Below the pieces are notes generated by a model, which did no database searches, was not told the DNA's origin, and saw nothing but the letters and a program-made list of their open reading frames with translations. Positions 43,153 through 52,464 of a stretch of DNA of 64,000 bases are shown here, in pieces (position 1 is the first letter of the stretch; every line of letters starts with the position of its first letter). The position numbers were made by a program, and so were the translations under genes. The DNA is from Psychrobacillus sp. NEAU-3TGS (GTDB taxonomy: Bacteria; Bacillota; Bacilli; Bacillales_A; Planococcaceae): NCBI RefSeq assembly GCF_029955155.1, contig NZ_JAPNOZ010000010.1, positions 651,661 to 715,660 of the forward strand, given 5' to 3'.

Positions 43153-44292
43153 TCACTTCGTTAACATACGAGAAATAACAAGTCGTTGAATTTCTTGCGT
43201 TCCCTCGTATATTTGAGTAATTTTAGCATCGCGCATATAGCGCTCAACTGGATAATCCTTTGTATATCCGTATCCACCGAAAACTTGCACAGCTTCTGTT
43301 GTTACTTTCATCGCTGTATCTCCAGCCATTAACTTCGCCATCGCGGATTCTTTTCCGTAAGGAAGCCCATTCGATTCCAGCCACGCTGCTTGATACGTAA
43401 GTAGTCGTGATGCTTCTGTTGCTGTTGCCATATCTGCTAGTTTAAAGGATACCCCTTGGTTAGCTACGATTGGCTTCCCAAATTGCACGCGCTCTTTTGC
43501 ATATCCGACTGCTGCATCTAATGCTCCTTGTGCGATTCCAACTGCTTGAGCAGCAATCCCGTTTCGGCCACCATCTAAAGTTTTCATCGCGATGATAAAG
43601 CCTTCTCCTTCTTCCCCAAGAAGGTTTTCTTTTGGTATGCGGCAATTATCGAAAATAATTTCCGTTGTAGGTGAAGAACGAATGCCTAGTTTCTTTTCTT
43701 TTTTCCCTACCGAGAATCCTGGGAAATCTGCTTCTACGATAAATGCGCTTGTTCCTTTATGCTTCGATTCTGGATCTGTTACCGCAAATACAACATAAAT
43801 ATCTGCAATTCCACCATTTGTAATGAAGATTTTAGATCCATTTAAAACATAGTGGTCGCCATCTAGTTTAGCTGTCGTTTTCATGCCTCCTGCATCTGAA
43901 CCAGAGCCAGCTTCTGTTAAACCGTAACCACCGATTTTAGTGCCTTCAGCCATTGGGCGAAGATACTTTTGCTTTTGCTCTTCATTGCCATATTTGAAGA
44001 TCGGCCATCCTGCAAGTGAAGTATGTGCAGATAGTGTAACTCCCGTGGAAGCACAAACACGAGAAAGTTCTTCTACAGCGATACAATAAGCAAGATAGTC
44101 AGAACCGATTCCGCCATATTCTTCTGGCCAAGGAATACCCGTTAAGCCAAGTTCTGCCATTTTATCGAAGATTCCACGGTCAAAACGTTCTTCTTCGTCA
44201 CGCTCCGCCGCTGTTGGTGCTACTTCGTTTTCTGCAAAATCACGTACCATTTTACGAATCATTTCATGCTCTTCTGAAAGTTGAAAGTTCAT
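43153..44292 (-). CDS. acdA: Acyl-CoA dehydrogenase (AcdA-like)
   Basis: The 379-residue FAD enzyme introduces the 2,3-double bond into short-chain acyl-CoA. It has the FAD/substrate signatures [17 protein letters not shown] and [15 protein letters not shown], with the catalytic base Glu363. It is a paralogue of the gene at 44.5 kb, from which it is separated by a dispersed repeat. It is followed directly by the TetR regulator. Confidence 0.92.
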   Translation of the reverse strand: MNFQLSEEHEMIRKMVRDFAENEVAPTAAERDEEERFDRGIFDKMAELGLTGIPWPEEYGGIGSDYLAYCIAVEELSRVCASTGVTLSAHTSLAGWPIFKYGNEEQKQKYLRPMAEGTKIGGYGLTEAGSGSDAGGMKTTAKLDGDHYVLNGSKIFITNGGIADIYVVFAVTDPESKHKGTSAFIVEADFPGFSVGKKEKKLGIRSSPTTEIIFDNCRIPKENLLGEEGEGFIIAMKTLDGGRNGIAAQAVGIAQGALDAAVGYAKERVQFGKPIVANQGVSFKLADMATATEASRLLTYQAAWLESNGLPYGKESAMAKLMAGDTAMKVTTEAVQVFGGYGYTKDYPVERYMRDAKITQIYEGTQEIQRLVISRMLTK

Positions 44293-44340
44293 TGTGTATC
44301 CCGCCCCTTTTTTTGGTAGTTCTACTCATTAGCCACTAAT

Positions 44341-44460
44341 TTCCACTTCAGGCGGACGCTTTCCGCGGGCGGTCCGTGAGCCTCCTCGTCGCAAGCTCCT
44401 GCGGGGTCTCACCTGGACGCGCTTTTCCCGCAGGAGTCGCCGCCTTCCGCTCTAATCAAA
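44341..44460 (+). repeat. Dispersed GC-rich palindromic repeat, copy 2
   Basis: The element runs from ttccacttcaggcggacgct to ccgctctaatcaaa. Within it, CTCCTGCGGG and CCCGCAGGAG are perfectly complementary and can form a 10-bp stem. It is the better-preserved of two copies (other at 29571-29690) and interrupts the space between two acyl-CoA dehydrogenase genes of one operon. High GC in an AT-rich genome marks it as a distinct, probably mobile, sequence class. Confidence 0.78.
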
Positions 44461-44490
44461 TGAAGTAAATATCCATCTATAAATACTCTC

Positions 44491-45627
44491 TTAATTTATT
44501 AGATACTTACTAATAACTATTCTTTGAATTTCACTAGTACCTTCGTAAATTTCCGTTACTTTCGCGTCACGGAAATAGCGTTCTACTGGATAGTCCTCTG
44601 TGTAACCGTATCCACCGAACACCTGCACTGCTTCAATTGCTACTTCTACTGCTGTTTTTGTGGCAAATAGTTTTGCCATCGATGCTTCTTTACCGCAAGG
44701 TACTCCTTGATCGCGAAGACTTGCCGCTCGGTAAACAAGGAGTTTCGCTGCCTCTACTGCAGTCCCCATATCTGCAAGTTTGAAGCCTACTCCTTGATTC
44801 GCAGCGATTGGCTTGCCGAATTGAATGCGCTCTTTTGAATACGCAACTGCTGCCTCGAAGGCCGCTTCTGCGATGCCTAGCGCTTGCGTTGCGATTCCGA
44901 TGCGCCCTGTGTTTAAGTTCGCCATTGCGATTTTAAATCCTTCGCCTTCTTCACCAAGTCTATTTGCTACAGGAATTTTCATATCTTCAAACGTCAGCTG
45001 AACTGTTCTAGAGCCGTGCAAGCCCATTTTTTCTTCGTCTTTTCCAACAATGAAACCTGGCGTATCCTTTTCTACGATAAATGCTGTAATTCCTTTTGAG
45101 CCTTGGGAAGGATCTGTCGTAGCAAAAACAATGTTTACATCTGCTTCTCCACCATTTGTTATAAATACTTTGGAACCATTCAGTACATAGTGGTCGTCTT
45201 TCTTTACAGCTTTTGTTTTCAATGCTCCCGCATCAGATCCAGCGGACGGTTCAGTTAAGCAAAATGCTCCTAGGTATTCACCAGTTGCAAGCTTTGGAAT
45301 GTATTTATTTTTTTGCTCGTCATTGCCAAAATAGAGGATTGGGTTTGTTCCAACAGAAGTGTGCACAGAAAGAATTACCCCAACTACTGCGCTTACTTTT
45401 GAGAGTTCATTAATTGCAAGGACATAGCTTGTAAAATCCATCCCTGAGCCGCCGTATTCCTCTGGGACCGTAATACCCATTAGCCCTAGCTCCCCCATTT
45501 TCCGAATGATCTCACGAGGAAATTCCCCTTGCTCCATGCGGTCGATAAAAGGTTCAATTTCTGTTTTAGCAAAATCTCTGACCATGTTGCGCATCATAAG
45601 TTGTTCTTCAGTAAACTTTAGCTCCAT
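44491..45627 (-). CDS. mmgC: Acyl-CoA dehydrogenase (MmgC-like)
   Basis: The 378-residue FAD-dependent dehydrogenase has FCLTEPSAGSDAGALKTKAV and the catalytic Glu362 in EIYEGTSEIQRIVISKYL. It is likely a short-chain or branched-chain acyl-CoA enzyme. It follows the 3-hydroxybutyryl-CoA dehydrogenase gene by 14 bp, as in the mmg operon. Confidence 0.92.
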   Translation of the reverse strand: MELKFTEEQLMMRNMVRDFAKTEIEPFIDRMEQGEFPREIIRKMGELGLMGITVPEEYGGSGMDFTSYVLAINELSKVSAVVGVILSVHTSVGTNPILYFGNDEQKNKYIPKLATGEYLGAFCLTEPSAGSDAGALKTKAVKKDDHYVLNGSKVFITNGGEADVNIVFATTDPSQGSKGITAFIVEKDTPGFIVGKDEEKMGLHGSRTVQLTFEDMKIPVANRLGEEGEGFKIAMANLNTGRIGIATQALGIAEAAFEAAVAYSKERIQFGKPIAANQGVGFKLADMGTAVEAAKLLVYRAASLRDQGVPCGKEASMAKLFATKTAVEVAIEAVQVFGGYGYTEDYPVERYFRDAKVTEIYEGTSEIQRIVISKYLIN

Positions 45628-45641
45628 CTTATTTTCCCCTT

Positions 45642-46493
45642 TTACTCGTAAATGTAGAAACCTCTACCTGATTTTTTCCCTAGCCAACCAGCTTTTACAT
45701 ATTTTCTAAGTAGTGGACATGGACGATATTTACTATCTCCGAATCCTTCGTGTAAGATTTCCATAATATATAAACAAGTATCCAAACCGATAAAGTCTGC
45801 CAGTTGAAGTGGACCCATCGGGTGATTCATACCAAGTTTCATTACATCGTCTATCGCTTCTTTGGAAGCAACCCCTTCATATAGCGTGTAAATAGCTTCG
45901 TTGATCATCGGCATTAAAATTCGATTAGAGACAAAACCCGGAAAATCATTCACTTCGACTGGTACTTTGCTTAGCTTCTTTGTCATTTCTTCGATTGCTG
46001 TATAGACTTCATCAGAAGTTGCAAGACCACGAATAATTTCTACTAGCTTCATTACAGGAACTGGGTTCATAAAATGCATTCCAATGACTTGCTCCGGACG
46101 ATTCGTTACAGCAGCAATTTCTGTAATTGGCAATGATGAAGTGTTTGTTGCTAAAATTGTGTGCTTTGGCGTGATTTCATCTAGTTGTTTGAAAATAGAT
46201 TGCTTGATTTCCATATTTTCCACTGCTGCCTCGATAACGATGTCCACGTCGCTTGCATCTTCGATTGTTAGTGATTTTGTAATATTATTTAGTACTGCTT
46301 GTTTTTCCTCTTCTGTCATGCGGCCTTTTTCCACATTACGTGAAAGATTTTTTGTAATTGTTTGAAGCCCGCGTTCGTAGTATTGTTCTTCTCGATCATT
46401 TAGCTTCACTTCAAATCCAGCCTGCGCACAAACTTGCGCAATTCCCGATCCCATTTGACCTGCACCAATTACCATTACTTTTTGAATCGTCAT
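45642..46493 (-). CDS. mmgB: 3-hydroxybutyryl-CoA dehydrogenase
   Basis: The 283-residue NAD-dependent enzyme has the Rossmann motif [20 protein letters not shown], the catalytic His-containing [18 protein letters not shown], and C-terminal [20 protein letters not shown]. It oxidises 3-hydroxyacyl-CoA in beta-oxidation. Its start overlaps the thiolase stop by four bases (coupled). Confidence 0.94.
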   Translation of the reverse strand: MTIQKVMVIGAGQMGSGIAQVCAQAGFEVKLNDREEQYYERGLQTITKNLSRNVEKGRMTEEEKQAVLNNITKSLTIEDASDVDIVIEAAVENMEIKQSIFKQLDEITPKHTILATNTSSLPITEIAAVTNRPEQVIGMHFMNPVPVMKLVEIIRGLATSDEVYTAIEEMTKKLSKVPVEVNDFPGFVSNRILMPMINEAIYTLYEGVASKEAIDDVMKLGMNHPMGPLQLADFIGLDTCLYIMEILHEGFGDSKYRPCPLLRKYVKAGWLGKKSGRGFYIYE

Positions 46494-47701
46494 GCGTTAT
46501 TTCCCCCTGTTTTCGGAACTTCAATCATTATTGCATCCCCTTGCCCGCCACCTGAACAAATTGCTGCAACCCCAATTCCACCGCCACGGCGTTTTAATTC
46601 GTACGCAAGTGTTAAGATGATTCTTGCACCAGATGCTCCAATTGGGTGACCAAGTGCTACCGCTCCACCATTTACATTCACTTTTTCCTCATTTAGACCT
46701 GCAATTTGGCTACTAACTAGTGCTACTGCTGCAAACGCTTCATTTATTTCAAATAGATCAATATCTTCTAGGCTTTTTCCAGTTTTATCAAGCAACTTAT
46801 TGATGACGATTCCCGGTGTTTGAGGAAAGTTTTCTGGCTCAATCGAGATTTCTGCGTGTCCAATGATGTATGCAAGCGGCTCTTTACCGAGCTCTTTTGC
46901 TTTTTCTTCATTGGTCAAAACGATTGCACATGCCCCGTCATTCACCCCTGGTGCATTTCCTGCTGTGATCGTTCCATCATTCCCAAACGCTGGTTTTAAT
47001 TTAGCTAGTGAATCGATTGATGTATCACGTCTTGGTGCTTCGTCTTCTTTTATGACAACTGGATCTCCTTTTCGCTGAGGTATTTCTACTGCAACGATTT
47101 CCTCTGCTAAAATTCCATTGTCCATTGCTTTTAATGCAAGGTTATGACTTCTATAAGACCATTCATCCTGTTTCTCACGTGATAACTCAAACGTCCCGGC
47201 AGTAGAGTTTCCGTATGTTCCCATATGCACCTTTTTAGGATGGAATGAACAAGAAAGTCCATCATAAATCATGCCATCTACCATTTGGCCATCACCCATG
47301 CGAAGACCAAATCGACCTTTTGGTAAGTAATAAGGTGCATTTGACATCGATTCCATTCCACCTGCAACGATTATTTCCTCGTCACCAAGTCGAATCAATT
47401 GATCTGCTAGCGTCACACTTCTCATACCAGAAGCACATACCTTATTGATCGTTTCCGTTTTCACTGACCATGGAATCCCCGCTTTTGTCGCCGCTTGTCT
47501 AGAAGGAATTTGCCCTTGCCCTGCTTGCAATACAGATCCCATAATTACTTCATCCACATCTACTCCGTGTACCCCAGCACGAGCCAATGCTTCTTTTATC
47601 GCAATACCCCCAAGATCCGAAGCAGTTAAACTACTAAGTGCTCCACCGAATTTACCAAACGCTGTACGTGCTCCATCTAAAATTACTGTTTTTGTCAACA
47701 T
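46490..47701 (-). CDS. mmgA: Acetyl-CoA C-acetyltransferase (thiolase)
   Basis: The 403-residue thiolase has the acyl-carrying Cys89 in [15 protein letters not shown], the [10 protein letters not shown] and [17 protein letters not shown] motifs, and the second active Cys in [14 protein letters not shown]. It cleaves acetoacetyl-CoA or condenses two acetyl-CoA. ATG 47701 follows GGGGTGG. A degenerate FadR-type palindrome lies upstream at 47755. Confidence 0.94.
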   Translation of the reverse strand: MLTKTVILDGARTAFGKFGGALSSLTASDLGGIAIKEALARAGVHGVDVDEVIMGSVLQAGQGQIPSRQAATKAGIPWSVKTETINKVCASGMRSVTLADQLIRLGDEEIIVAGGMESMSNAPYYLPKGRFGLRMGDGQMVDGMIYDGLSCSFHPKKVHMGTYGNSTAGTFELSREKQDEWSYRSHNLALKAMDNGILAEEIVAVEIPQRKGDPVVIKEDEAPRRDTSIDSLAKLKPAFGNDGTITAGNAPGVNDGACAIVLTNEEKAKELGKEPLAYIIGHAEISIEPENFPQTPGIVINKLLDKTGKSLEDIDLFEINEAFAAVALVSSQIAGLNEEKVNVNGGAVALGHPIGASGARIILTLAYELKRRGGGIGVAAICSGGGQGDAIMIEVPKTGGNNA

Positions 47702-47754
47702 AGCCACCCCTTTTGTATGCGCTTTCATCATCAATAAAATAAAAAATTAAGTTG

Positions 47755-47772
47755 ACTGAACGCTCGCTCAAT
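47755..47772. promoter_or_regulatory. Degenerate FadR-type operator upstream of thiolase
   Basis: ACTGAACG-CT-CGCTCAAT keeps 6 of 8 positions of the perfect inverted repeat found before fadF. It lies between the fadF terminator and the thiolase gene, where a promoter for the second unit is expected. Confidence 0.55.
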
Positions 47773-47782
47773 TTGACTTGTT

Positions 47783-47811
47783 AGAAAAAGGGAGTATCAA
47801 CTACTCCCTTT
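47783..47811 (-). terminator. Intrinsic terminator of fadF
   Basis: AAAGGGAGTA and TACTCCCTTT form a perfect 10-bp stem with a 5-base loop, followed on the minus strand by TTCTAAC. The thiolase operon is therefore a separate unit. Confidence 0.85.
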
Positions 47812-47860
47812 ACTGTTACTTCTAGTTTACGAAACTGTTAAACTATTTGCAATATATTTA

Positions 47861-50014
47861 TCAAACAATTGCTTCTTCTTTTTCTTCCTCTTCGGACGAT
47901 GGAGTGAATTCACCAAAAATAGATTTCTCCAGTAATTCAGCAATATCGTATGTGCCAACGTTCTCTTCTACTTCTTTTGCTTTTGTACCATCTGATAACA
48001 TCGTTAAGCAGTATGGGCAACCAGATGAAATAATCGTCGGATTCACTTCAAGCGCTTGTTCAGTTCGAGCAACGTTAATGCGATTTCCTACATGTTCTTC
48101 CATCCACATGAGCCCGCCACCTGCTCCACAGCACATGCCTGTTTCACGGTTACGATCCATTTCCACTAATTTCACACCAGGAATTGCTTTTAACACTTCT
48201 CGTGGTGCGTCATATACATCATTGTATCGACCTAAATAACAAGAGTCATGGAATGTAATCGTTTCTTCCACTGCGTATTGCGGTTTCAAACGTCCTGCTT
48301 TCACTAAGTCATACAGCATTTCTGTATGGTGCAGCACTTCCCCATTCCAACCAAAGTCGCTGTATTCATTTTTAAAGATATTATATGCATGCGGGTCAAT
48401 AGTGACTATTTTTGTGACACCAGCTTTTTCAAACTCTGAAATATTCGATGTTGCTAGCTCTTGGAATAAAAATTCGTTTCCTAGACGACGTGGTGTGTCT
48501 CCAGAGTTCTTTTCTTTATTGCCAAGAATCGCAAATTTCACTCCAGCTTCGTTCATCAAATGTGCGAACGCTAAAGCGATTTTTTGGGAACGGTTATCGA
48601 ATGATCCCATGGAGCCTACCCAGAATAAGTATTCAAATTCTTCCCCAGCTTTAGATACTTCTTTCACTGTTGGGATATGAATTTCTGGACGAGCATCTCT
48701 CCAATTTTCTTTTTCTTTACGGTTTAAGCCCCATGGATTTCCTTGACGCTCAATATTCGTCATCGCGCGTTGTGCATCTGGATCCATTTGACCTTCCGTC
48801 ATTACTAAATAACGGCGAAGGTCGATAATTTTATCGACATGTTCATTCATAACTGGACATTGATCCTCACAGTTACGGCAAGTCGTACAAGCCCAAATTT
48901 CTTCTTCGGTAATAACGTCGCCAATTAGAGACGGGCTGTAGATATCTTCGATGATTGCACCTTCTGCACCAGCAGCCATTGCAAGTTGGTTACCTCTTGT
49001 TCCTTGGAAAGCAAGTGCCGGTACCCAAGGTTTAGCTTTTGTTTCTACAGCTCCAGTAAATGTTAAATGATCACGAAGCTTGGTGATTAAGTCCATTGGA
49101 GACAGCATTTTACCTGTTCCCGTTGCAGGACACATATTCGTACAACGACCACATTCTACACATGCATAGAAGTCGATCATTTGTGCTTGTGTAAACTCAT
49201 GGATATTCCCAACACCAAACGATGGCATTTCTTCTTCGTCCGCCTCTTCATCCTCTTCTTCTTCGAAATTGATTGGACGTAATTTCCCAACATTATCTAA
49301 ACGATGGAAGTAAACGTTTGCAGGACCAGTGATTAAATGGAAATGCTTCGATTGTGGTACGTAAACTAAGAATGTTAGTAAGAATAATAGGTGTACCCAC
49401 CACATGGCATAGAAAATAGTGGTAGCAGCGGCAGTTGGCAATATTCCAAAAATTGTCGCTACAGATGATGCAATCGGCTCTGACCAAGTTGCTGCGTGAT
49501 CATGCCAAATCATGCCCATACCGTTACCAACTAACACAGAAACCATTAATCCACCGATGAAAATAAGAACTAGTCCACTTTTCCATCCGCGTTTTAAACG
49601 AACTAACTTTTCAATATAGCGTCGGTAGAATGCCCAAACGACCGCTATTAAAATAACAAATGTCACAATTTCTTGGAAAAACGTAAACGCAGGATACAAC
49701 GGACCTAATGGCAAATGCGAACCTGGCGCTAAACCTTTCCAAATAAAATCAATTGCCCCAAATTGAACAAGTAAAAACCCATAAAAGAACATGACATGAA
49801 TCGCTCCACTTTTCTTATCCTTTAACAGCTTCTTTTGTCCAAACACATACACCCAAATTTTCTGGAGTCTTTCTTTCACATTATCTTCAAACTCCACTTT
49901 TTTCCCAAGTTTGATATATGCATATCTTGTTTTTAACAAATACGCGAACAAACCAATTGCATACAAAGTAACTGCGATAAACAGCACCCAGTTTGCGATT
50001 AACAATGGATTCAT
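47861..50014 (-). CDS. fadF: Membrane-bound iron-sulfur oxidoreductase FadF (YwjF)
   Basis: The 717-residue product has an N-terminal nitrate-reductase-gamma-like membrane domain (about residues 1-235, five or so helices). It then has two 4Fe-4S motifs (ACVECGRCTNMCPATG; ACTTCRNCEDQCPVMN), and C-terminal CCG domains typical of heterodisulfide-reductase-related proteins (MCCGAGGGLMWMEE; SSGCPYCLTML). It probably passes electrons from acyl-CoA dehydrogenases through ETF to the quinone pool. The FadR-type operator sits on its promoter. Confidence 0.92.
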   Translation of the reverse strand: MNPLLIANWVLFIAVTLYAIGLFAYLLKTRYAYIKLGKKVEFEDNVKERLQKIWVYVFGQKKLLKDKKSGAIHVMFFYGFLLVQFGAIDFIWKGLAPGSHLPLGPLYPAFTFFQEIVTFVILIAVVWAFYRRYIEKLVRLKRGWKSGLVLIFIGGLMVSVLVGNGMGMIWHDHAATWSEPIASSVATIFGILPTAAATTIFYAMWWVHLLFLLTFLVYVPQSKHFHLITGPANVYFHRLDNVGKLRPINFEEEEDEEADEEEMPSFGVGNIHEFTQAQMIDFYACVECGRCTNMCPATGTGKMLSPMDLITKLRDHLTFTGAVETKAKPWVPALAFQGTRGNQLAMAAGAEGAIIEDIYSPSLIGDVITEEEIWACTTCRNCEDQCPVMNEHVDKIIDLRRYLVMTEGQMDPDAQRAMTNIERQGNPWGLNRKEKENWRDARPEIHIPTVKEVSKAGEEFEYLFWVGSMGSFDNRSQKIALAFAHLMNEAGVKFAILGNKEKNSGDTPRRLGNEFLFQELATSNISEFEKAGVTKIVTIDPHAYNIFKNEYSDFGWNGEVLHHTEMLYDLVKAGRLKPQYAVEETITFHDSCYLGRYNDVYDAPREVLKAIPGVKLVEMDRNRETGMCCGAGGGLMWMEEHVGNRINVARTEQALEVNPTIISSGCPYCLTMLSDGTKAKEVEENVGTYDIAELLEKSIFGEFTPSSEEEEKEEAIV

Positions 50015-50095
50015 CTTAATCTCCCCCTTAAAGACGTAAAATGATGTTATGCATAGAATACCATTAGGCTAATAGATTAATAAAGAATTAATTTA

Positions 50096-50124
50096 ATCTT
50101 AAAACTGAATGAGCATTCAGTCAA
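50096..50124 (-). promoter_or_regulatory. fadF promoter overlapped by a FadR-type operator
   Basis: On the minus strand TTGACT (50124-50119), a 17-bp spacer and TAAGAT (50101-50096) form a sigma-A promoter. The palindrome ACTGAATG-AG-CATTCAGT (50104-50121) fills the spacer and half the -35 box, so a bound repressor would block RNA polymerase. Confidence 0.85.
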
Positions 50125-50225
50125 CAGTTATTTATTGAAAATTTTTATTTTTAGATAATGGCTTACTCTATTTTAAGAGCCAATTGGACAGTGATATGTA
50201 CCATTTTTACAGAAAATGGATAAGA

Positions 50226-50299
50226 GCAACCAATTTACTAAGCAAAGCAACAGAATCATATCGAAGAGCAATCAATTCGGCGGCCTCGAAAGCAATCAC
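50226..50299. repeat. GCAACCAA phased array 5, downstream of the B12 operon terminator
   Basis: GCAACCAA at 50226, GCAACAGA at 50247 and GCAATCAA at 50268 keep the 21-bp step; GCAATCAC at 50292 is 24 bp on. The lead-in aatggataagagcaaccaa (50215-50233) matches that of array 1 at 18 of 19 positions. Read with the cobalamin operon it begins about 10 bp after the operon terminator. Confidence 0.7.
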
Positions 50300-50309
50300 A
50301 ACTTATAAT

Positions 50310-50340
50310 AAAAGGCTATCTCTAAACGAGATAGCCTTTT
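50310..50340 (-). terminator. Terminator of the corrinoid salvage operon
   Basis: AAAAGGCTATCTC and GAGATAGCCTTTT form a perfect 13-bp inverted repeat with a 5-base loop immediately after cblS. Confidence 0.92.
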
Positions 50341-50344
50341 CCGA

Positions 50345-51007
50345 TTAATTTATTTTCTCAAAATACTGTCCAAAATGCAGTTTTGCTTCTTTCACTCCAT
50401 CATTTGCAATGCCAAGTAGTACCGAAGTTGCTGGACCTGCCGATTTCTCTGTGTCCCATTCTTTTAACTCGCAAGATAAACCAAGTTGTTCGCATTCTCC
50501 TGTAATTCCAGATGAACCAACTGGCCAAACTCTCCGAACGAACCCGCTATTCAGACCGTCCAAAATTTTCTTCATGTCTGCAATTTTCTCAGACTCTGTC
50601 ATTACTTCTTCACCGACACATGGTTTTCCGTACACATACCACGCATAATTTTCAGAACTCGTTATTTGTTTAGTGCCGATCATTGTTACAGCCATCGCTG
50701 ATTGCAACGTTTCCATGTTGGATTCTGTGCTGCCAGTAATCTCGGGACACGGCTGATCTATTTCTCCAAATAATTTCTCCATCCCTGCTATATATTTATC
50801 CCAGCTTTTATTGCCAGAAAAATTATGTAGTACGATGGAAACTGGATATGCGCCGGCTGCCCACTGCTCAAACAGTGCAACTCTACCTGCAAAATAAGCA
50901 ACGATTTCATCTGGTACTTGGACAATGTCCGCCTGTTTCTCACCGATTGCAGCTGAGTTATCGGTTGTTAATACAAGCCCATTTGGCAATAATACCGCGT
51001 TACGCAT
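50345..51007 (-). CDS. cblS: Alpha-ribazole kinase CblS (probable)
   Basis: The 220-residue product starts MRNAVLLPNGLVLTTDNSAA and contains GAYPVSIVLHNFSGNKSWDK and GPATSVLLGIANDGVKEAK. I identify it by context: it overlaps an ECF-type S component at the end of a B12 salvage operon that has CobS and CobC but no CobT. This is the arrangement of CblT/CblS in Geobacillus and Listeria. CblS phosphorylates alpha-ribazole for CobS. The family call comes from synteny and overall look rather than a motif I can name with certainty. Confidence 0.72.
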   Translation of the reverse strand: MRNAVLLPNGLVLTTDNSAAIGEKQADIVQVPDEIVAYFAGRVALFEQWAAGAYPVSIVLHNFSGNKSWDKYIAGMEKLFGEIDQPCPEITGSTESNMETLQSAMAVTMIGTKQITSSENYAWYVYGKPCVGEEVMTESEKIADMKKILDGLNSGFVRRVWPVGSSGITGECEQLGLSCELKEWDTEKSAGPATSVLLGIANDGVKEAKLHFGQYFEKIN

Positions 51008-51482
51008 GCATTTTCACTCTTTCCATTACTCGCTCTAAGACTGGTGTAACAACTATCGCGATACCAGCGTTCAAAACCGTCGCGATTGTAATTCCCGGTA
51101 ATGCAGTTGCAAAAAATGCAGGTGAAATAATCCAGTAAAACGGCAGTGTTGCAAGCACACTATTTGCAAAGATGAAAAATACCCATTTCCATACATTTCG
51201 GCCTGCTTGATGCAGCTTCGAGAACACGAATAAAATCAAAAACATTTCGATAGCGATAATTATATGCAGTGGCCCTAGAGGAAATCCAGCATATAAAGAA
51301 GATGATAGATGTCCAATTAAAGATGCAGCACCAGCGTAAACAGGTGGTAAAAATGCCGTAGAAATAAGTGCTGGCACTGTATCAAGTGCCGCACTCCCTA
51401 TCCCAACTGGAATTTTAACGAATGCCCCTATCGCCGATAGAGCTGCAAACATTGCTGCAAGTGTAAGTAACCGAAGCTTCAC
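51000..51482 (-). CDS. cblT: ECF transporter S component, probable alpha-ribazole transporter CblT
   Basis: The 160-residue product has about five transmembrane helices and a family-type N-terminus (KLRLLTLAAMFAALSAIGAF with PVGIGSAALDTVPAL). S components capture a vitamin and dock on a shared EcfAAT module. Its overlap with cblS and placement after pduO point to alpha-ribazole as the substrate. It starts with GTG 51482 after GGGGGAG. The exact ligand is inferred. Confidence 0.75.
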   Translation of the reverse strand: MKLRLLTLAAMFAALSAIGAFVKIPVGIGSAALDTVPALISTAFLPPVYAGAASLIGHLSSSLYAGFPLGPLHIIIAIEMFLILFVFSKLHQAGRNVWKWVFFIFANSVLATLPFYWIISPAFFATALPGITIATVLNAGIAIVVTPVLERVMERVKMHA

Positions 51483-51487
51483 TCTAC

Positions 51488-52078
51488 TTACTCCCCCTCT
51501 TTTTTAACGCTTCCTACGTTCTTGAATACTTTTGCACTTCGAACATATTCTACATCTGAAACTTTCATCCGTGCATTAGCCACTCGTGCTGCCGCAAATA
51601 AATAGTCAGATAGTCGATTTAAATAGCGTTGTACAACTGTTGGTACATCTTCTTCTGCCTTTGTCAAAGTGACCACCTGTCGTTCTGCACGTCTCGTAAC
51701 AGTGCGTGCTATATGAAGTGTTGCTGCTGCAGGTGTTCCGCCAGGCAAAATGAAGCGCTCCAACGCTGGGCTCTCATCCACTAGTACATCTATTCGTTTT
51801 TCCATTGCTTCAATTGGTTCGTCTGTCATTTTATATACGCGACGATTCGATACATTTGCAAGATCTCCGCCACAATCGAATAGCTCATGCTGAATAGTTT
51901 CTAGATCTTCTAGAATATCCGCAAATACAGCGGGATCTAGTTCCGTCACCGCTTTTCCGATAAATGAATTTAGCTCATCGATTGTTCCGTATGCTTCTAC
52001 ACGTATATTATCCTTATCTGTTCTTCCTCCGATTAAGCCTGTTTTCCCTTTGTCGCCAGTTTTTGTATAAATCTTCAT
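51488..52078 (-). CDS. pduO: Cob(I)alamin adenosyltransferase, PduO type
   Basis: The 196-residue enzyme transfers the adenosyl group of ATP to cob(I)alamin or cobinamide. It has the N-terminal ATP loop MKIYTKTGDKGKTGLIGGRT, the central HELFDCGGDLAN, and RTVTRRAERQVV and RYLNRLSDYLFAAARVAN. ATG 52078 shares bases with the upstream TGA stop (ATGA), so translation is coupled. It makes the coenzyme B12 that IcmF needs. Confidence 0.95.
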   Translation of the reverse strand: MKIYTKTGDKGKTGLIGGRTDKDNIRVEAYGTIDELNSFIGKAVTELDPAVFADILEDLETIQHELFDCGGDLANVSNRRVYKMTDEPIEAMEKRIDVLVDESPALERFILPGGTPAAATLHIARTVTRRAERQVVTLTKAEEDVPTVVQRYLNRLSDYLFAAARVANARMKVSDVEYVRSAKVFKNVGSVKKEGE

Positions 52079-52464
52079 CTCCACACATCTCCCTTTATTG
52101 TTTGTGCAATTCCATACCAAATACGTGTAACACTTTCCGCCTTTGTAAAAAGTTGTTGATAAAATCGACCGACGTCATCTCTTAATCTACGGGCAGTTGC
52201 TTCCATCGGTACAATTCCTCGACCAATTTCAGTTGCGATTACAATAACCTCGAATTTCATATTCCATCGCTCCAAGTGTTCGAGCCATTCTTCCAACTTT
52301 GTTTGTACCAAATTTTCTACCCCATAAACAACGACTACTTCTGTATTTGACAATAATACTGGAATATCCTCCTCGGCATTCATCCATTGCACGCTTCGTC
52401 CTTGAATCAAGTTCTCTACGTACGCACGTTTTCCATTAAATGCTCCACCGAAAATGACATGCAT
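52075..52464 (-). CDS. Short CobU-like protein (CobU paralogue lacking the middle region)
   Basis: The 129-residue product begins MHVIFGGAFNGKRAYVENLI, a degenerate P-loop with Arg instead of Ser/Thr after GK. It ends with a very well conserved CobU C-terminus: VIVIATEIGRGIVPMEATAR and LRDDVGRFYQQLF. It lacks the segment that carries the guanylylated His in full CobU. The longer CobU at 54.6 kb has the reverse pattern: good P-loop and His, poor C-terminus. It may cooperate with that protein or have another nucleotide-dependent role. Confidence 0.7.
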   Translation of the reverse strand: MHVIFGGAFNGKRAYVENLIQGRSVQWMNAEEDIPVLLSNTEVVVVYGVENLVQTKLEEWLEHLERWNMKFEVIVIATEIGRGIVPMEATARRLRDDVGRFYQQLFTKAESVTRIWYGIAQTIKGDVWR

